From positions 38,151,753 to 38,215,752 of the forward strand of contig CM018683.1 in assembly GCA_009363875.1 (NCBI GenBank): DNA of 64,000 nucleotides. The letters are read 5' to 3'. The notes beneath the pieces were generated by a model. It was not told the DNA's origin. It worked only from the letters and a program-made list of their open reading frames with translations, and did not search any database. This stretch comes from Mikania micrantha. Its lineage: Eukaryota > Streptophyta > Magnoliopsida > Asterales > Asteraceae. Shown here piece by piece: positions 22,570 to 34,199 of the stretch; the first letter of the stretch is position 1, and each line of letters starts with the position of its first letter. The position numbers were made by a program, and so were the translations under genes.

Positions 22570-23149
22570 CACCCTATATTATAATATGATTTTGTATAAG
22601 CTATAGAGTTCGTATGAACCTATAAAGTCTATGCCTTTCCTAATGGATTCTCCTAAGAGGCAAACTCTAATTTAATTCCTAAACCCCTCTTTTAATTTTT
22701 GAATAATTATACAATAAGTAATTTTATACTCATGATTTGTATACTCAAATGTTATGTAGATAATATTTTATTTGGATATAACAAATAAAATATTTCTATG
22801 AGATTTTTATAATTCAATTCTTTTGAATTATATAAATAACCTAGAAAATATGTTATTTAAAATAATCAATAAAATTAATATAATGTATTTAAGAATATTT
22901 AATTATTAAAATTCAAAAATATATGTACATGTATTTTACTTTGAAATTTTTATAAGTTTAAAACAATGTTTTATTAGCTTTTTATTTTAAATAAATAAAA
23001 CAGATTATGTTTTCAATAAAATGATTTCAAATTATTAAAAATAGTTTTCTGGATTTATAAATTATTTTTATAAATCATCCTTATCTTTTAAATTTTATTT
23101 TTATCAATTTAAATATAAATTTTAAAAAGAATAAGATCCAAAAATTCTT

Positions 23150-23500
23150 TAAAATTTTCCTGAATGTATATAAACATCAATTATAATTTTTTTAAATTTT
23201 TCAGAATTTATAAATATGTTTCAGCATTTTTAATGTATCTAAAACTACGTAAAGACAGTTTAAATAGAAAAATAATAAAAATATAACATAAAAAATCCTA
23301 AAATTTTTACAGAATATTATTAAAATAAAATATAATTTCTGTAAAGTTTTCAGAATTTTTAAAGATATTTAATATTTTTTAATGTATTTAAAACTCTTTA
23401 AATACAATTTAAATAACAAAATGCTAGAAATATACTCTGAAAATTATAAAATTTTTACATAACATTTAAAATATCATTTTTGATTTTTAGGAATTTTTTT
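23150..23500. repeat. Degenerate tandem repeat, period about 150 bp
   Basis: Two full units begin with AAAATTTT(C/T)... near 23150 and 23298, and a partial third near 23448. Shared landmarks are TTCAGAATTT, TTTTTAATGTAT and CTAAAACTAC/TTAAAACTCT. The composition is very AT-rich. Confidence 0.5.
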
Positions 23501-23577
23501 AGAATTTTTTGAGTTAGTTTGGGTGATGAAATAAAAGAAATAAAAAAATAGGGTTTAGTGTTAAATCCCTGTTCTAA

Positions 23578-23635
23578 CCAGAATTGAAGCAAAGACCTTT
23601 GCCTGCAAACCGTGTGACTCAACCACTGATCTAAT
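23578..23635 (-). repeat. tRNA-like module, possible SINE head
   Basis: The minus strand has TAGATCAGTGGTTGAG (near 23634-23619), close to the RNA polymerase III A-box pattern TRGYNNARNGG. About 35 bases on it has GCTTCAATTCTGG, a degraded B-box (GGTTCGANTCC). This spacing fits a tRNA or a tRNA-derived SINE. The acceptor stem is not evident, so it is not a functional tRNA. Confidence 0.4.
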
Positions 23636-24406
23636 TGGTGTTTCGTGATTAGAACCCATTTCGAATGGGTAATAATCACATTCTAAGAAATTCCCAATTA
23701 AACATGAACCCTAGAATTGTTCTCGATCCAATTCGTCCAATCGATTAAATGTTTGATGGCGTGATAATGGTTCAGATGCATTCGGGGAGATTAAAAATGG
23801 TTTTAATGGCGTGATAATGGTTCAAATGCATTAGAAATTGATTTTTGATCGTGAGCCATTAAAATCCCATTCGTTTAACGCATCATTACGCATTTATGAT
23901 GCTCGCAAGCGCTTGGCCGGATTCCGGCAATGTGGTGGCTGGGGAAATGTGGGATGGGAGGAAAAAGAGAATGAAGTTTTCAAAATTTGCATCTTAGCCC
24001 CTCCTAGTTTTGAATCATCTTTATTTATGTAAAAACTTTCCTACAAAGAGATTTTTTATTTATTTATAAAAACTTTACCTCTAATATTTATAAAGTCAAT
24101 TTATATAAATGTTTTATAAATTTTAAATATAAGAAAAATTAATTATTTGAAATTATATTTAACCAAATGCATGATTAATTATTCATTCACTTTTGTTTGT
24201 TTATATTTACATTTATATGCATATATATAGTAATATATATGTATATTAGTTATTTAATAATTATTTTAAATATCAATATACTTTGTTCTACACATATAAT
24301 TTTACATATATGTAAAAACCTTTAGATTATCAAATAATACATATATATTTAGTTATTTATTTTAATAATTCTTTAAAGGTTTCATGTTAATATGTGTAGG
24401 CATGGA

Positions 24407-24408
<2 letters not shown>

Positions 24409-24448
<40 letters not shown>
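24409..24448. repeat. (TA)n microsatellite
   Basis: An uninterrupted TA run of about 40 bases marks the left limit of the Copia-5 fragment. Confidence 0.95.
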
Positions 24449-24451
<3 letters not shown>

Positions 24452-25800
24452 ATTTAAATAACACCCATCAAGCCTTTGTTTATTAAAGTTTCGACACAAA
24501 CCAAAGTTATCAAGTTCTGTATCTTGAATGTAGTCATTGTAATACTCCTCAAATTTTGTATTAAAGATTTGATTTAAAAATTCTCTTGGTTTAGTGAAAT
24601 TTCTTGACTGTTTGACGTTAGGACTTACACTTCTTCCAGATCTAAAACTTAGTTTTCCATTCTGAAATTTTGAATTTTGATTTGATTGATTGAAGTAACA
24701 ATCATTTGTCGAGTGATTAGACTTTCCACAAATTTTACACTGGATCTTTTGAAAATTTTGTTTCTGAGAGATTACAGACATTTGACTTGAGGAATCATAC
24801 AATAAGTCATCTTGATCTACATCAAAGCCATTGTTTTTGACATTTTTCTTTTTCTTTCCTCTTCTAGTATTTTTCTTTTTCTTTTCAATTTCACTTTCAT
24901 AAAAGACTTAAGTGTTTTCATAATTTGTTATGTGAGGAATCAGGTTTGATGATATATTTCATTTATTTGATTCATTTTGTTTAGTTTTTTTTTCAGAATT
25001 GAAACATGTTGAAAGTTTTCATTTCTGAGTATTCCTCCATTTACAAAATTTTGCAAGGGAATAGAAAGATTTCCTTTGACTTCGTGAGAGGCATCATAAG
25101 ATGAAATTTCTAATGGATGTCCTGAAGCAATTTTTGAAGAGTCTGTTTCTACAAATGTTTCAATCTTTTGAGGCTTAATCTGAGTTAAATTTGATTCTTT
25201 AATTTTCTTTTGTTCTTCTGAAGTTATCTTATCACACACTACTTCTTCCAGAGATTTAGGCATAACTGTGTAGTTATGATTAAAAGGAGGAGAATATCCT
25301 AAACCAGCTGAGACTTTGGTTTGGATCTGATTATCCAGAATATTTTGAAGAACTTTGGATGAAGATTCATATTTTTGCATTTTGAGTTCATTTAGTGAGA
25401 GATCATTCTTAGCTTGTGTTATTTTAGCAAGAAGATCATCTGCTTGAGCTAAAAGTTTAGAATTTTCAACTTTCAGTTTCTCAATGTCTACATTTTGTGC
25501 CTTTACTTTCTTGTCACTGATTTGATATTCTTTGATTAACTGAGCATTTTTTGATTCTACTTATTTAACCTTATCAATTAAATCCTTATTATGACCTCTA
25601 TAACCTTAAATAATTTCTTTGCATTTTTCAGAACAAACATTTTCAAGTACCTCTTGAGGCATTTCTATCAAGTCAGCCATTAAAGAAAAATTTGTGTGCT
25701 GAACATCCTCTGCATATGAACTCCAATCAAAATGTTCATCTTGTTGAGATACTAGAGCAATTGATGGAAAAGTTCTAGTTTTTCTTCCTTTCTTCTTCAT
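24449..25800 (-). pseudogene. Copia-5: decayed copia gag fragment
   Basis: Minus-strand remnants of the C-terminal half of a Sirevirus-type Gag. From right to left they are: a segment with DEHFDWSSYAEDV (25800-25606); a coiled-coil-like stretch in other frames (about 25600-25390); YESSSKVLQNILDNQ with AGLGYSPPFN (25380-24940); and a CCHC zinc knuckle CKICGKSNHSTNDC (about 24745-24700). The order is that of complete copies of other families. It is not close to Copia-3 or to Copia-4. LTRs and pol are absent, and both ends are truncated. Confidence 0.6.
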
Positions 25801-25809
25801 CAGTAACAG

Positions 25810-25884
25810 AATTTAAATCAACAGGTCTTGTTGAATTTAAATCAACAGGTCTTAAATACCCAAACAGGTCTTAAATACCCAAAC
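25810..25884. repeat. Short direct duplications at a break point
   Basis: AATTTAAATCAACAGGTCTT occurs at 25810-25829 and again at 25834-25853. AAATACCCAAAC occurs at 25854-25865 and 25873-25884, separated by AGGTCTT. The patch joins Copia-5 to the shortened LTR of Copia-4 and looks like filler from break repair. Confidence 0.6.
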
Positions 25885-25904
25885 ATTCTGAGATACAAGA
25901 TAAA

Positions 25905-26357
25905 AAATAATAAGACAAATAGCTGACATTGTTATAGACACTGAAACAACAGACTAGTACAAATACAAAGTCAACAACAACGGAAACAGGAGTCTTCAGG
26001 AGTCTTCAGGTCTTCCGAGGTTGAAGTAGTTGTACTGGGGTTCAGTGGTTATTATTTCGGAAGATGATCATCGGAAGCTGATTAAATAATCAGTTATTTC
26101 GGAAGAGGAGATTGTCTTCTGAGTCACTTGACTTCTTCCAATACAATGGTTGTCTTCCGAAGATGATCATGATCAACTAGTGTCTTCTGAGGTAGAAAAG
26201 TTCAGCGGTAGTTCTTTTTGGCGAATCTTCCGTTGTTGATCTTCTGATGCTGAAGCAGTTCTTCAATCGGAAGAGTAGCATCCGCGGCTTGTCATTCCGC
26301 GGTTTATTCAACTGTCTGGCTTCAGTGGTTTTGCTCATCAATCCTTATTTTCCAACA
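25905..26357 (-). repeat. 3' LTR of Copia-4, truncated
   Basis: The plus-strand right end TTTTCCAACA (26357) is the LTR start in element orientation (TGTTGGAAAA). From about 25905 it matches the 5' LTR (homology begins near 37309), while the first 152 bases of that LTR are missing here. The full LTR would be about 605 bp. The sequence holds several TCTTCnGA/TCGGAAGA motifs and CAGTGGTT repeats. Confidence 0.8.
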
Positions 26358-26359
26358 AT

Positions 26360-26371
26360 CTCCCTCTGTAC
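26360..26371 (-). other. Polypurine tract of Copia-4
   Basis: The minus strand reads ACAGAGGGAGAT immediately before the LTR start TGTTGG. Confidence 0.75.
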
Positions 26372-26428
26372 TGATGAAGCCAAAATCTATTTATTTTGTT
26401 TAGCCAGACCAATTTTATTCCTAAGAGT

Positions 26429-29400
26429 TCAAATATAGTTCAGAACCACATACTCTGTATCAGCATTGTCCAGAGTCTTGTGCTGCAGTTCCTTCAGATC
26501 ATTAGTTGGTAAGGTTAGAATCTCATCCCAATTTGAGAAGAAGGTTCTTGAGTCATTATATCTTTCAATGGCCATACTCTTGGAGACAGAGTCATAGAAC
26601 CATCTCTTTATTCTTATTTTTGAGTTTTTGATCTGAGGAGGCTGGGATTTAGAAGGTAGACCCAAAGGAAGAGGAGCTCCAGCTGGCCAATGTATTATTT
26701 CTCTCCTTATCACTTGATCATTTGAATCAAGTACCTTCTTTACTACAGCATCCTGATGAGGCTCATAGTTCATTAGAAGATCAGGAAGGATTTCCTTATT
26801 GACATCAACCCAGGGTCTGAATTTGACCACAGATGGAGATTCTGTAGACCCAACACCTAGGCTTCCCATAGGTGCATTTAGCAAATGATCAACCAAATAA
26901 TTGATCAGCTGCTCCCTCTCAGCCTGATAGGCTTTATCTTGCTGCTGATTCAATCTGGCAATTTGTTCCTGATAGGTCTTTACCAGTTCATCTCCTGAGA
27001 GACAAGCGACTTCTAGACCAACTAGGATCATGTTTTCCTTCTCCGTTTCTTAATTCTTTATCTTCCGAAGGTCTTCATCGGAAGGGAAAGTCCTAACAGG
27101 TGAGTAGGACTCCTTTATTGGAGAAGTTTGTGGTTTTTTAGCATTTGCTGACCTTATTGGTGAGGGAACTGTGGTGTTGTTAGGAAGATCAGACTCATCA
27201 TTATCAGCGAATATGAACCTCCTCTTTCTTGAGATAAGAGAGGCAATTGGCTGATCATCATTTAAGTCTGAGATGGGTTCTTGAGCAGGGGTTTGGGGTT
27301 TCTGAGGTATATTATTAGGTGTTTTGGTTTTTCTGACTACACTCTTTTGTCTTCTTGAAAAAGACTGAGTGATTATTGGTGCTGGTTTTTGACCAATTTT
27401 GGAGGCATTGAGGGTGGTAGGAAGGGAGGTTTGGGAAGATAGTTCTAGAAGGGTTTGAGAAGCAGAATTTTGAGAAAGAGTGGGTGAGCTTTTCTTTATT
27501 TGTGTGTATGGGTGAAGAGGGGATAGATATGGTGGGAGAGACATGTTTAGAAATGATGGGGGTCTGCTCAGATTGGACATAACCAGTTGGAATCGGTATG
27601 TCCTGAGTGATTGAGGCAAAAGAAGATGGAGCAGCAGTTGTGGGCTTTATTAGCTCAGTGGGAGCTGATTTAGAAGGTTTGGGTTTTCTGGATACTCCAG
27701 ATGTTCCAGTGTTTATTTGAGCTTCAGCTTCCCTTTGCTTCTGCTCTGAGCTAGCCTTAGCAGCATCAGTTTGGAGCTGTTGATCCAGTGCTGCTTCGAG
27801 AAGTGCCTCTTGATTTTTCAATCTTATTTGCTTCATCCTCCTTTGCTCAGTCTTGTCTTCTGCCCTTTTGGCAGCTTGGGCAGCAGACATGAGCCTTTCA
27901 TTCTCCCTCTTTTTGGCTTCATTAGCCTGCTCCTTGAACCAGGGAGAAGGAGGAGCAATCGTAGTAAGAGACTCAAGAAATCGGGTATGGTTAGAAACTT
28001 CATGTTGTAAGTAGGAGACTTTGGTATCTACTGAAATTTTCAGTAGATCCAGTTGGATCTTTAGAGTGGTGAGGAACTGGTGGGTAAAGGTTTGAAGCAG
28101 GGTAGTAAGATGGGCACTAAGAAGTGGGTTTAACACTTCTTGAACAGCATGGGTTGAGAAGGTAGGGGCAGTGGAAGTAGGTGGAGTGTTGGGAGGACCT
28201 TAAAATGAAGGTGCCTACATGGGGATGGATTTGGGTTGAAGGGCTTGGTTACTCAAAACTGTTGAGACAAGCTCAGTAAGCTTAGTCACATCAGCCTGAA
28301 TGTGAGCAACAGAATCCGTCAATTTCTTTATTTTAAGATCTGATTCGTCCATCCTTTTACGGATGTCATCCGAATCCTTGACTAATGTGTCAGTTTTATC
28401 ATGACCTGAGTCCATCTTAGGAATGTCATGGACCCCTTTCTCTTGGTTCCGAGGATTTCCAGCCTCAGTTTCAAGAACTCATGGGCTGTTGCCATATCTG
28501 GAGTGTTATTTCCTGATCCATTCAAATGAGATCCAATTGGAGTCTCATGTGAGATGGATGCCCAAATATATGATCAAGAGGTCTAGATGGAATGGACATC
28601 CTGATCTCATCCTCTTCTCCATGGGTAGGAGATTGATGAGTTTGAGCAACGGTTTGATGTGGTTGTTCCTCTATTGGAGAAGGGGGAGGAGAACCAAGTT
28701 TCTCAAACACGTAATCAATCTCATGGAGAACATGGGTAGGAGAGTTAAGGGCCATATGTGGAGAAGAAACAGAGATGTCCTTGGGAGAGTGGACTGCCAT
28801 CTAAGTGTCAAATGACATTTTAGTGGTTATAGAGGGTTCCCTTTGAAGTACAACATCATCCTGTTGAGAGGATTGATGAGGAGCTAGGTGGGGTGGAGAT
28901 GCTTGATTCATCTTTGAGGATGGAACAGATGTATCCAATTGCCTAGTGGGGGCAGATACATGTTCAGGGATCTCATCTTCCTGAACAGTCTTTTTGGGCT
29001 TCTTAGGTTTAGAGGCTTTGATAGAGGCTTTTCTTTCGGCCGGTACCTGTACAGGTGGGGAAGAAGAGGTGGATGTGGGTTCACCGAGGATGGGTGTTTC
29101 CTCAGTGTCATCCATTTGTCTTGCATCAGTGTTCAATCTAGTGAACACCTGTTTGTCAATGCTCTTGATAGTAGTAAGAGGAGCAATATGACAAACGTTA
29201 TTAAGATCATCAAAGAGACAAGCCATCACAAATCGAGGATACATTAGAAACTTGGGATTTTTCTTGTGATGTACCAGATGGTCAAAAATTATTTGGGACA
29301 AGTTGACTTTTTCGTTGGACAGAACAGCATACATGACATATTGCATGTCATATGGCATTTCTCCCCAACTCGTCGACTTTTGTGACAGATATTGTAAAAT

Positions 29401-29825
29401 TGTGTGATATAGGAACTTGTACTTAGGGTAAAAGAAAGCTTTGTACAAGGTCCTATTTTTCAGGTCACCCTGATAATCACACTGAACAAAAGCATTATGA
29501 AGAAGGTTTAAAGAAACAGTTGTGGGAGCCTTAGTGTCGTTCAGATTTAGGGCAACGTTTATTTTGGTGGGGGTGATGGTGACTCGTTGACCAACGACCA
29601 CCGAAGTGATGCTTTCAACAGAGTCATCCTTTGTCACCAAGGATGAGTTTGCCCAAAACTGGTTTAGAGCAACTTCAGAGATAGGAGGGTTTAGAATGAG
29701 AGTAGTATGAACAAAAGAGTTTACCAGAATGTCGATTACGTCGTTGTATGAGGATACTCAGAAGATTTGACAAGTTAAGCTCCGAGGTTGTGGATCGGCT
29801 TGATTTTCAAAGCATTAGATGCCAT
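26429..29825 (-). pseudogene. Copia-4 3' ORF, broken
   Basis: The likely ATG is at 29825 (MASNALK), with a frameshift soon after. The conserved domain is open from about 29740 to 28801, with LNQFW, CDYQGDL, KAFFYPKYKFLYH and PKFLMYPRF. A TAG at 28798-28800 and a frameshift near 28420 follow. The middle is Ser/Pro-rich, then comes a Lys/Glu/Gln-rich coiled-coil-like stretch (about 27950-27730). The end (27031-26429) has the C-terminal domain RIKRWFYDSVSKS. The order of parts equals that in Copia-2: domain, acidic/Ser-Pro linker, coiled coil, tryptophan-rich end. No signal peptide or membrane segment is seen. Function unknown. Confidence 0.7.
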
Positions 29826-30853
29826 TTTTGCGATGATGAACACCTGACAGTTATGAGCGCAAAATGTGAGTACAAACTTTGCTTTAGAGAAAAAGAGATG
29901 AGGAAGTTTAACCGTTCACACACAAAGGCGGTTTCAAAAATAAAAAATGCCACTACTTATAACATATCAAAAGCTTTACCTTAGGGTTTTTTACCCACTG
30001 GACAAACCTGTGATCATGAGAGAGAAGAACAAACGACAAAGAAGTACGTTCATGCACACCCTGAAGTACAGACAAAGCTTTGTAAGGAATGAAGCCTGGT
30101 CTGATGCCGTTACACCATCATCATGAGCATCAAGCTCAGACGGAATTAGTGTAATTGCATCGTGCCAGGCGACATGCCTGACAAGCAGTTGTCCTTTGCC
30201 ATGAGCAACATTCAGCAGATTCAAAGTTGAACGAAGAATTTTCTTGATCAAAGGAAGATCAAGCAACTTTGTTGAGTTATTGTGAAAGAACTGAAGGACT
30301 TAAGAGGGTAACCACTGATATAAATAATATCAGTGGTCATTAGAGAAGAGAGGGGTAAAAAGGTAAAATGCAAGGATATTATCGAGCCGTAAGCACAATT
30401 AATGAGGGTCAATTCAATTAATTGTAGGGTGTTTGATCTTGCAGAGCGATTAGTGACCGTCAAATCAGACGTAAGTCTCAAGAATTAGTTTACTATAGAG
30501 AAGAAAAGTTAACCACGGAGGAGATTTTTAACATCGAAATAACCTTATCCTCGGAATGAAAGTAACCATGGATAAGTAACGAGGTTAAAAGTCTCAGAAG
30601 AAAATGAGACATCGGAAGTGAAATAAACCATGGAAGGTTTAAAGTGTAACAGCGGAAGTTTTAACCGCGGATAGATATGAAACAGTGGTTATAATAGCCA
30701 CTGAACATATCCTTGTTATGGGATAACCACTGAGAGAGACCAAGTTCGCTTCATCAGTGGTTTATCAAAAATCCATTGTTAGGATAATCATTGAAGATTA
30801 TCCTTTTATATATTTCTTTAAAGGTTAAAGAAACACATTCTTAACCATGTCTA
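29826..30853 (-). other. Pol-3' ORF spacer of Copia-4
   Basis: About 1 kb without a gene. Between 30480 and 30830 short motifs recur: CGGAAG, AACCATGG/AACCACGG and CCACTGA/CAGTGGTT. The CGGAAG and CAGTGGTT motifs also fill the Copia-4 LTR. This parallels the CGAATG arrays of the other family, with a different motif. Confidence 0.6.
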
Positions 30854-32506
30854 TTAGCTCATATTTATCATTCCCAATTTGGCCCTAAACTTAGAAAAGG
30901 TTGAAGAGTCCAAGGGTTTGGTAAATATGTCTGCTATTTGGTCACTTGTAGAGATATGTTCTAGGACAATTAGTACCTTTTCAAAACAATCTCTAATGAA
31001 ATGATGCCTTATTTCTATGTGTTTGGTTTTTGAATGGTAGACATGATTCTTTATTATGTTTCTGGCAGCTTCGTTGTCTATTAGGAGAGGTGTTTTTAGT
31101 TCAGTTATTCCAAAACCCAGCAGTAGGTATTGTAACCAAAGGATTTGGGCAGTGCAATGGGCTGCTGCAATGTACTTAGCTTCAACAGTTGAATTTGACA
31201 CCGACGTTTTCTTTTTTGCTTTGCCATGACACTAAGCAATTTGCAAAGAACTGACATCCTCCCGAAGTAGAATTTCTTGTGAGCGAGCATCCAGCATAAT
31301 CACTGTCTGAAAAACCAACAAGCTTACAAGTTTGGTTAGCAGGATACCAGATACCTAGCACAAGAGTGCCTTTAAGATATCTGAGTATCCTCTTCACAAA
31401 TGTCAAATGGGATTGTTTGGGGGCTGATAGCTATCTTGTACAAACAAATGTTGCATACATGATGTCTAGCCTCGATGCAGTAAGATACATCAAAGATCTA
31501 ATCATGCACCTGTAGAGGGTTTGATCTACAGGTTCACCATTTTCATCTGGACTTATTCCTGGACTTGTAGCCATAAGGGTAGAAATTATTTTACAATCAT
31601 TCATATCAAATTTATTTAAAAGATCCTTTACATATTTAGATTGATGAATGAAAGTCCCATTGGGGGTTTGTTTGACTTGGAGTCCTAAAAATGTTTTTAG
31701 TTCACTTAAAACACTCATTTCAAACTTTGAAGACATTAATTTAGAAAATTGTTCACACAAGGAAGGTTTTGTTGATCCAAAAATGATGTCATCGACATAA
31801 ATTTGGACCAGCAAAAGTTCCTTGTCTACCCTCTTGATGAACAAAGTCTTATCAATGGTTCCCTGAGAAAATTTATTAGAGAGAAGAAATTGAGAGAGAG
31901 TGTCATACCATGCTCTGGGTGCTTGTTTCAGACCATAAAGTGCTTTGTCTAGTCTGTACACCCAATCAGGATGATGAACATCATCAAATCCTGGAGGTTG
32001 ACACACATAGACTTCCTCCTTTATTGTCCCATACAGAAATGCACTTTTTATATCCATTTGATATACCTTTATATTATGGGATATAGCAAATACTAAGAAG
32101 AGTCTGATGCTTCTAGTATGGCCACGAGAGCAAAAGTTTCATCATAATCGATGCCTTCCTCTTGGCATTACCCTTGCACTACCAATCTGGCTTTATTTTT
32201 TATCACGATGCCTCTGTCATCTGTTTTATTTCTGAATACCCATCTAGTTCCGATAGGGTATTTTCCTACTGGCAAGGGGCAGAGAGTCCTAACATTTTGC
32301 CTTTTGAACTGTAATAGTTCATCTTGCATAGCCTCTACCCAATTATTATCTTTAAGAGCTTCTTGATATTTGGAAGGCTCAACTTGGGACAAAAAGGCTG
32401 CATGAAGGCAGAAGTTTGAAATCTCTCTCCTAGTTTGAACACCTTTATTTAAATCACCTAAGATTTGTTGTAGAGGATGATCTTTGCTGAAGGGAATGAT
32501 GTCCAA
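30854..32506 (-). pseudogene. Copia-4 reverse transcriptase-RNase H, broken
   Basis: The open piece 32506-32168 covers the RT start (RWVFRNKTDDRGI). The piece 32057-31431 has the fingers and palm with catalytic YVDDIIFGS near 31805-31780 and the LMYLTASRLDIM block. Then 31406-31182 and 31201-30854 give RNase H (YAGCSLTRNSTSGG, SKTKHIEIRHHF, QIADIFTKPL), ending near 30854. Frame breaks lie near 32160-32060, 31430-31407 and 31200. Substitutions such as CMIRSLMYL show drift. A diverged relative of the Copia-3 RT. Confidence 0.85.
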
Positions 32507-32509
32507 ACA

Positions 32510-34150
32510 GTTATTTGAAGGGCAGCATCGGAAGAAGGTGAGTTTTCAGTGGGGCCAGGAGAATTTGCTGATGGGGAAGTATAAACATGTTCAGGAACAT
32601 CTACAGGTACATTATCTAAGGCAGGGGATAAAGGAGTAGATATTTGTTCATCTTGGTCTTGAGAATTTATTTGATAGGAAGGAATGGAGTAAAGAATTTA
32701 GATACAGAACATTCTTCAAGAGAGGATAGATCTTCAGAAGTTTGACATGATTCTGAAGAAAGAGAAGAAGAGGGGGTAGAAGAGATGTAGGTGAAGCTTT
32801 CAAGGTTGAAGAGGTCATAAAGAGCAGAAGGGAAAGATGAAGTTGATGCAGATTCATTGAATTTGACATCAATAGTTTCCTCAACAATTTTGGTCCTGAG
32901 ATTGAAAGCTCGGTAAGCCTTAGAGGTCTGAGAATATGCAACAAAATATCCAGAGTCAACATTAGCACCAAACTTGGATAAAGTGTCTTTTGTGTTCAAA
33001 ATGAAACACGGACACCCAAAGACTTTAAAGAAGGGAATGAGAGGCTTTACGTTATGAAGGACTTCATAGGCAGTCTTGTTATGCCTCTTCACAATGTGAA
33101 CTCTATTTAAGACATAGCAAGCAGTGTTTACTACCTCAGCCCAGAAGGATAAAGGCAATCCTGAGTCTGCAAGCATAGTTCTTGCAGCTTCAAAAAGTGT
33201 CCTATTCTTTCTTTCCACAACTCCATTTTGAGCAGGAGTTCTAGGAACACTATATTGTCTGCGGATTCCTTTAGAGATGCAGAACTTATCAAGAACCTGA
33301 TTCTTGAATTCAGTGTCGTTATCACTTTTTATTGTTTTGACATGAAGACCAAATTTCTTTCAAGTTGTGTGATAAGGGCAATTATTTTATCAGAATTCTC
33401 ATCTTTGCTGAAGAGAAAGAACGTCCAGCAAAATCTCGAGTAATCACCCACAACAACTGAACAGTACCTCTTTCTTGCCAAGCTGGCGACCTTCACGGGA
33501 CCAAGCAGGTCCATATGAAGCAGATGGAGACAATTATTTTTTTTGGATTCCTCAATAGACTTATGTGATGTTTTATGTTGCTTTTCCTTTAAGCAAGATT
33601 CATATTGACCTTCAAAGTTAAATTCTTTGTAAGGTAATCCTCTTACTAAAGAAAGGGTACAAAGCTTATGAAGAGTTTGGTGGTTAAGATGACTGAATCT
33701 TCTGTGCCAAAGAGCGGTTTCATAAGATGATGCTTTGGCTATCAAACAAGTACGAGAGGATGTTTGAGAATCAGTGGTCATGTCCACAATGTAGACATTT
33801 TCACTTCACTTCGCCGTTAGCAAGGTGTGTTGATCAATTAAGATCTTTATTTTTGAATTTATTTCAGGAGAAAGAATTTTGCTACTGTCCTTGGTGAAAG
33901 ATGAACTAAAGTTCTTGTCACCTAGTTGAGAAACACTCAAGAGATTAAACTTGAGGTTTTCAACTAAGCTTACATCTTTAAAGTGCATTTTTCCACTCAG
34001 GACAGAACCAGACCCTACTATCCAACCTTTTGCATTATTTTCGAAGGAAACAGACCCTCCATTCTTTGGAATGAAGTTATTTAAGATGGATCTGCATCCT
34101 GTCATGTGCCTAGAGCCTCCACTATCCACATACCATAGATGATTTAGGTT
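32510..34150 (-). pseudogene. Copia-4 protease-integrase, broken
   Basis: Protease with DSGGSRHMTG opens at 34129. The integrase zinc region is at 33787-33329 (WHRRFSHLNHQTLHKL; the first Cys of the usual CxxC is in YESCLKEK, and the second is replaced). The end of the core with ERKNRTLFEAARTMLA is at 33218-32667, and the variable tail reaches about 32510. Breaks occur near 33800, 33328-33219 and 32665. It would have cut the polyprotein and inserted cDNA. Confidence 0.82.
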
Positions 34151-34199
34151 TGAAGAAGGTCTCTACACACGAGGATTAAATGAAATAGGTTAGATATGG

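Larger units (their letters stand above)
22570..24408. other. AT-rich DNA without recognisable genes
   Basis: No ORF here looks real. It contains a degenerate tandem repeat of about 150 bp (23150-23500), a tRNA-like module (23578-23635) and a less AT-rich patch. In that patch the string TGGCGTGATAATGGTTC occurs twice, 51 bp apart (near 23756 and 23807). It may be the host DNA into which the two stacks inserted, or relics too old to name. Confidence 0.6.

Noticed and set aside
23838..24032. Possible host gene exon in the less AT-rich patch.
   Set aside because: Only 64 codons, no domain, and no exon-intron pattern or neighbouring coding signal could be supported.
28423..29247. Plus-strand ORFs opposite the Copia-4 3' ORF.
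   Set aside because: They are shadows of the minus-strand protein, whose sequence matches the Copia-2 3' ORF.
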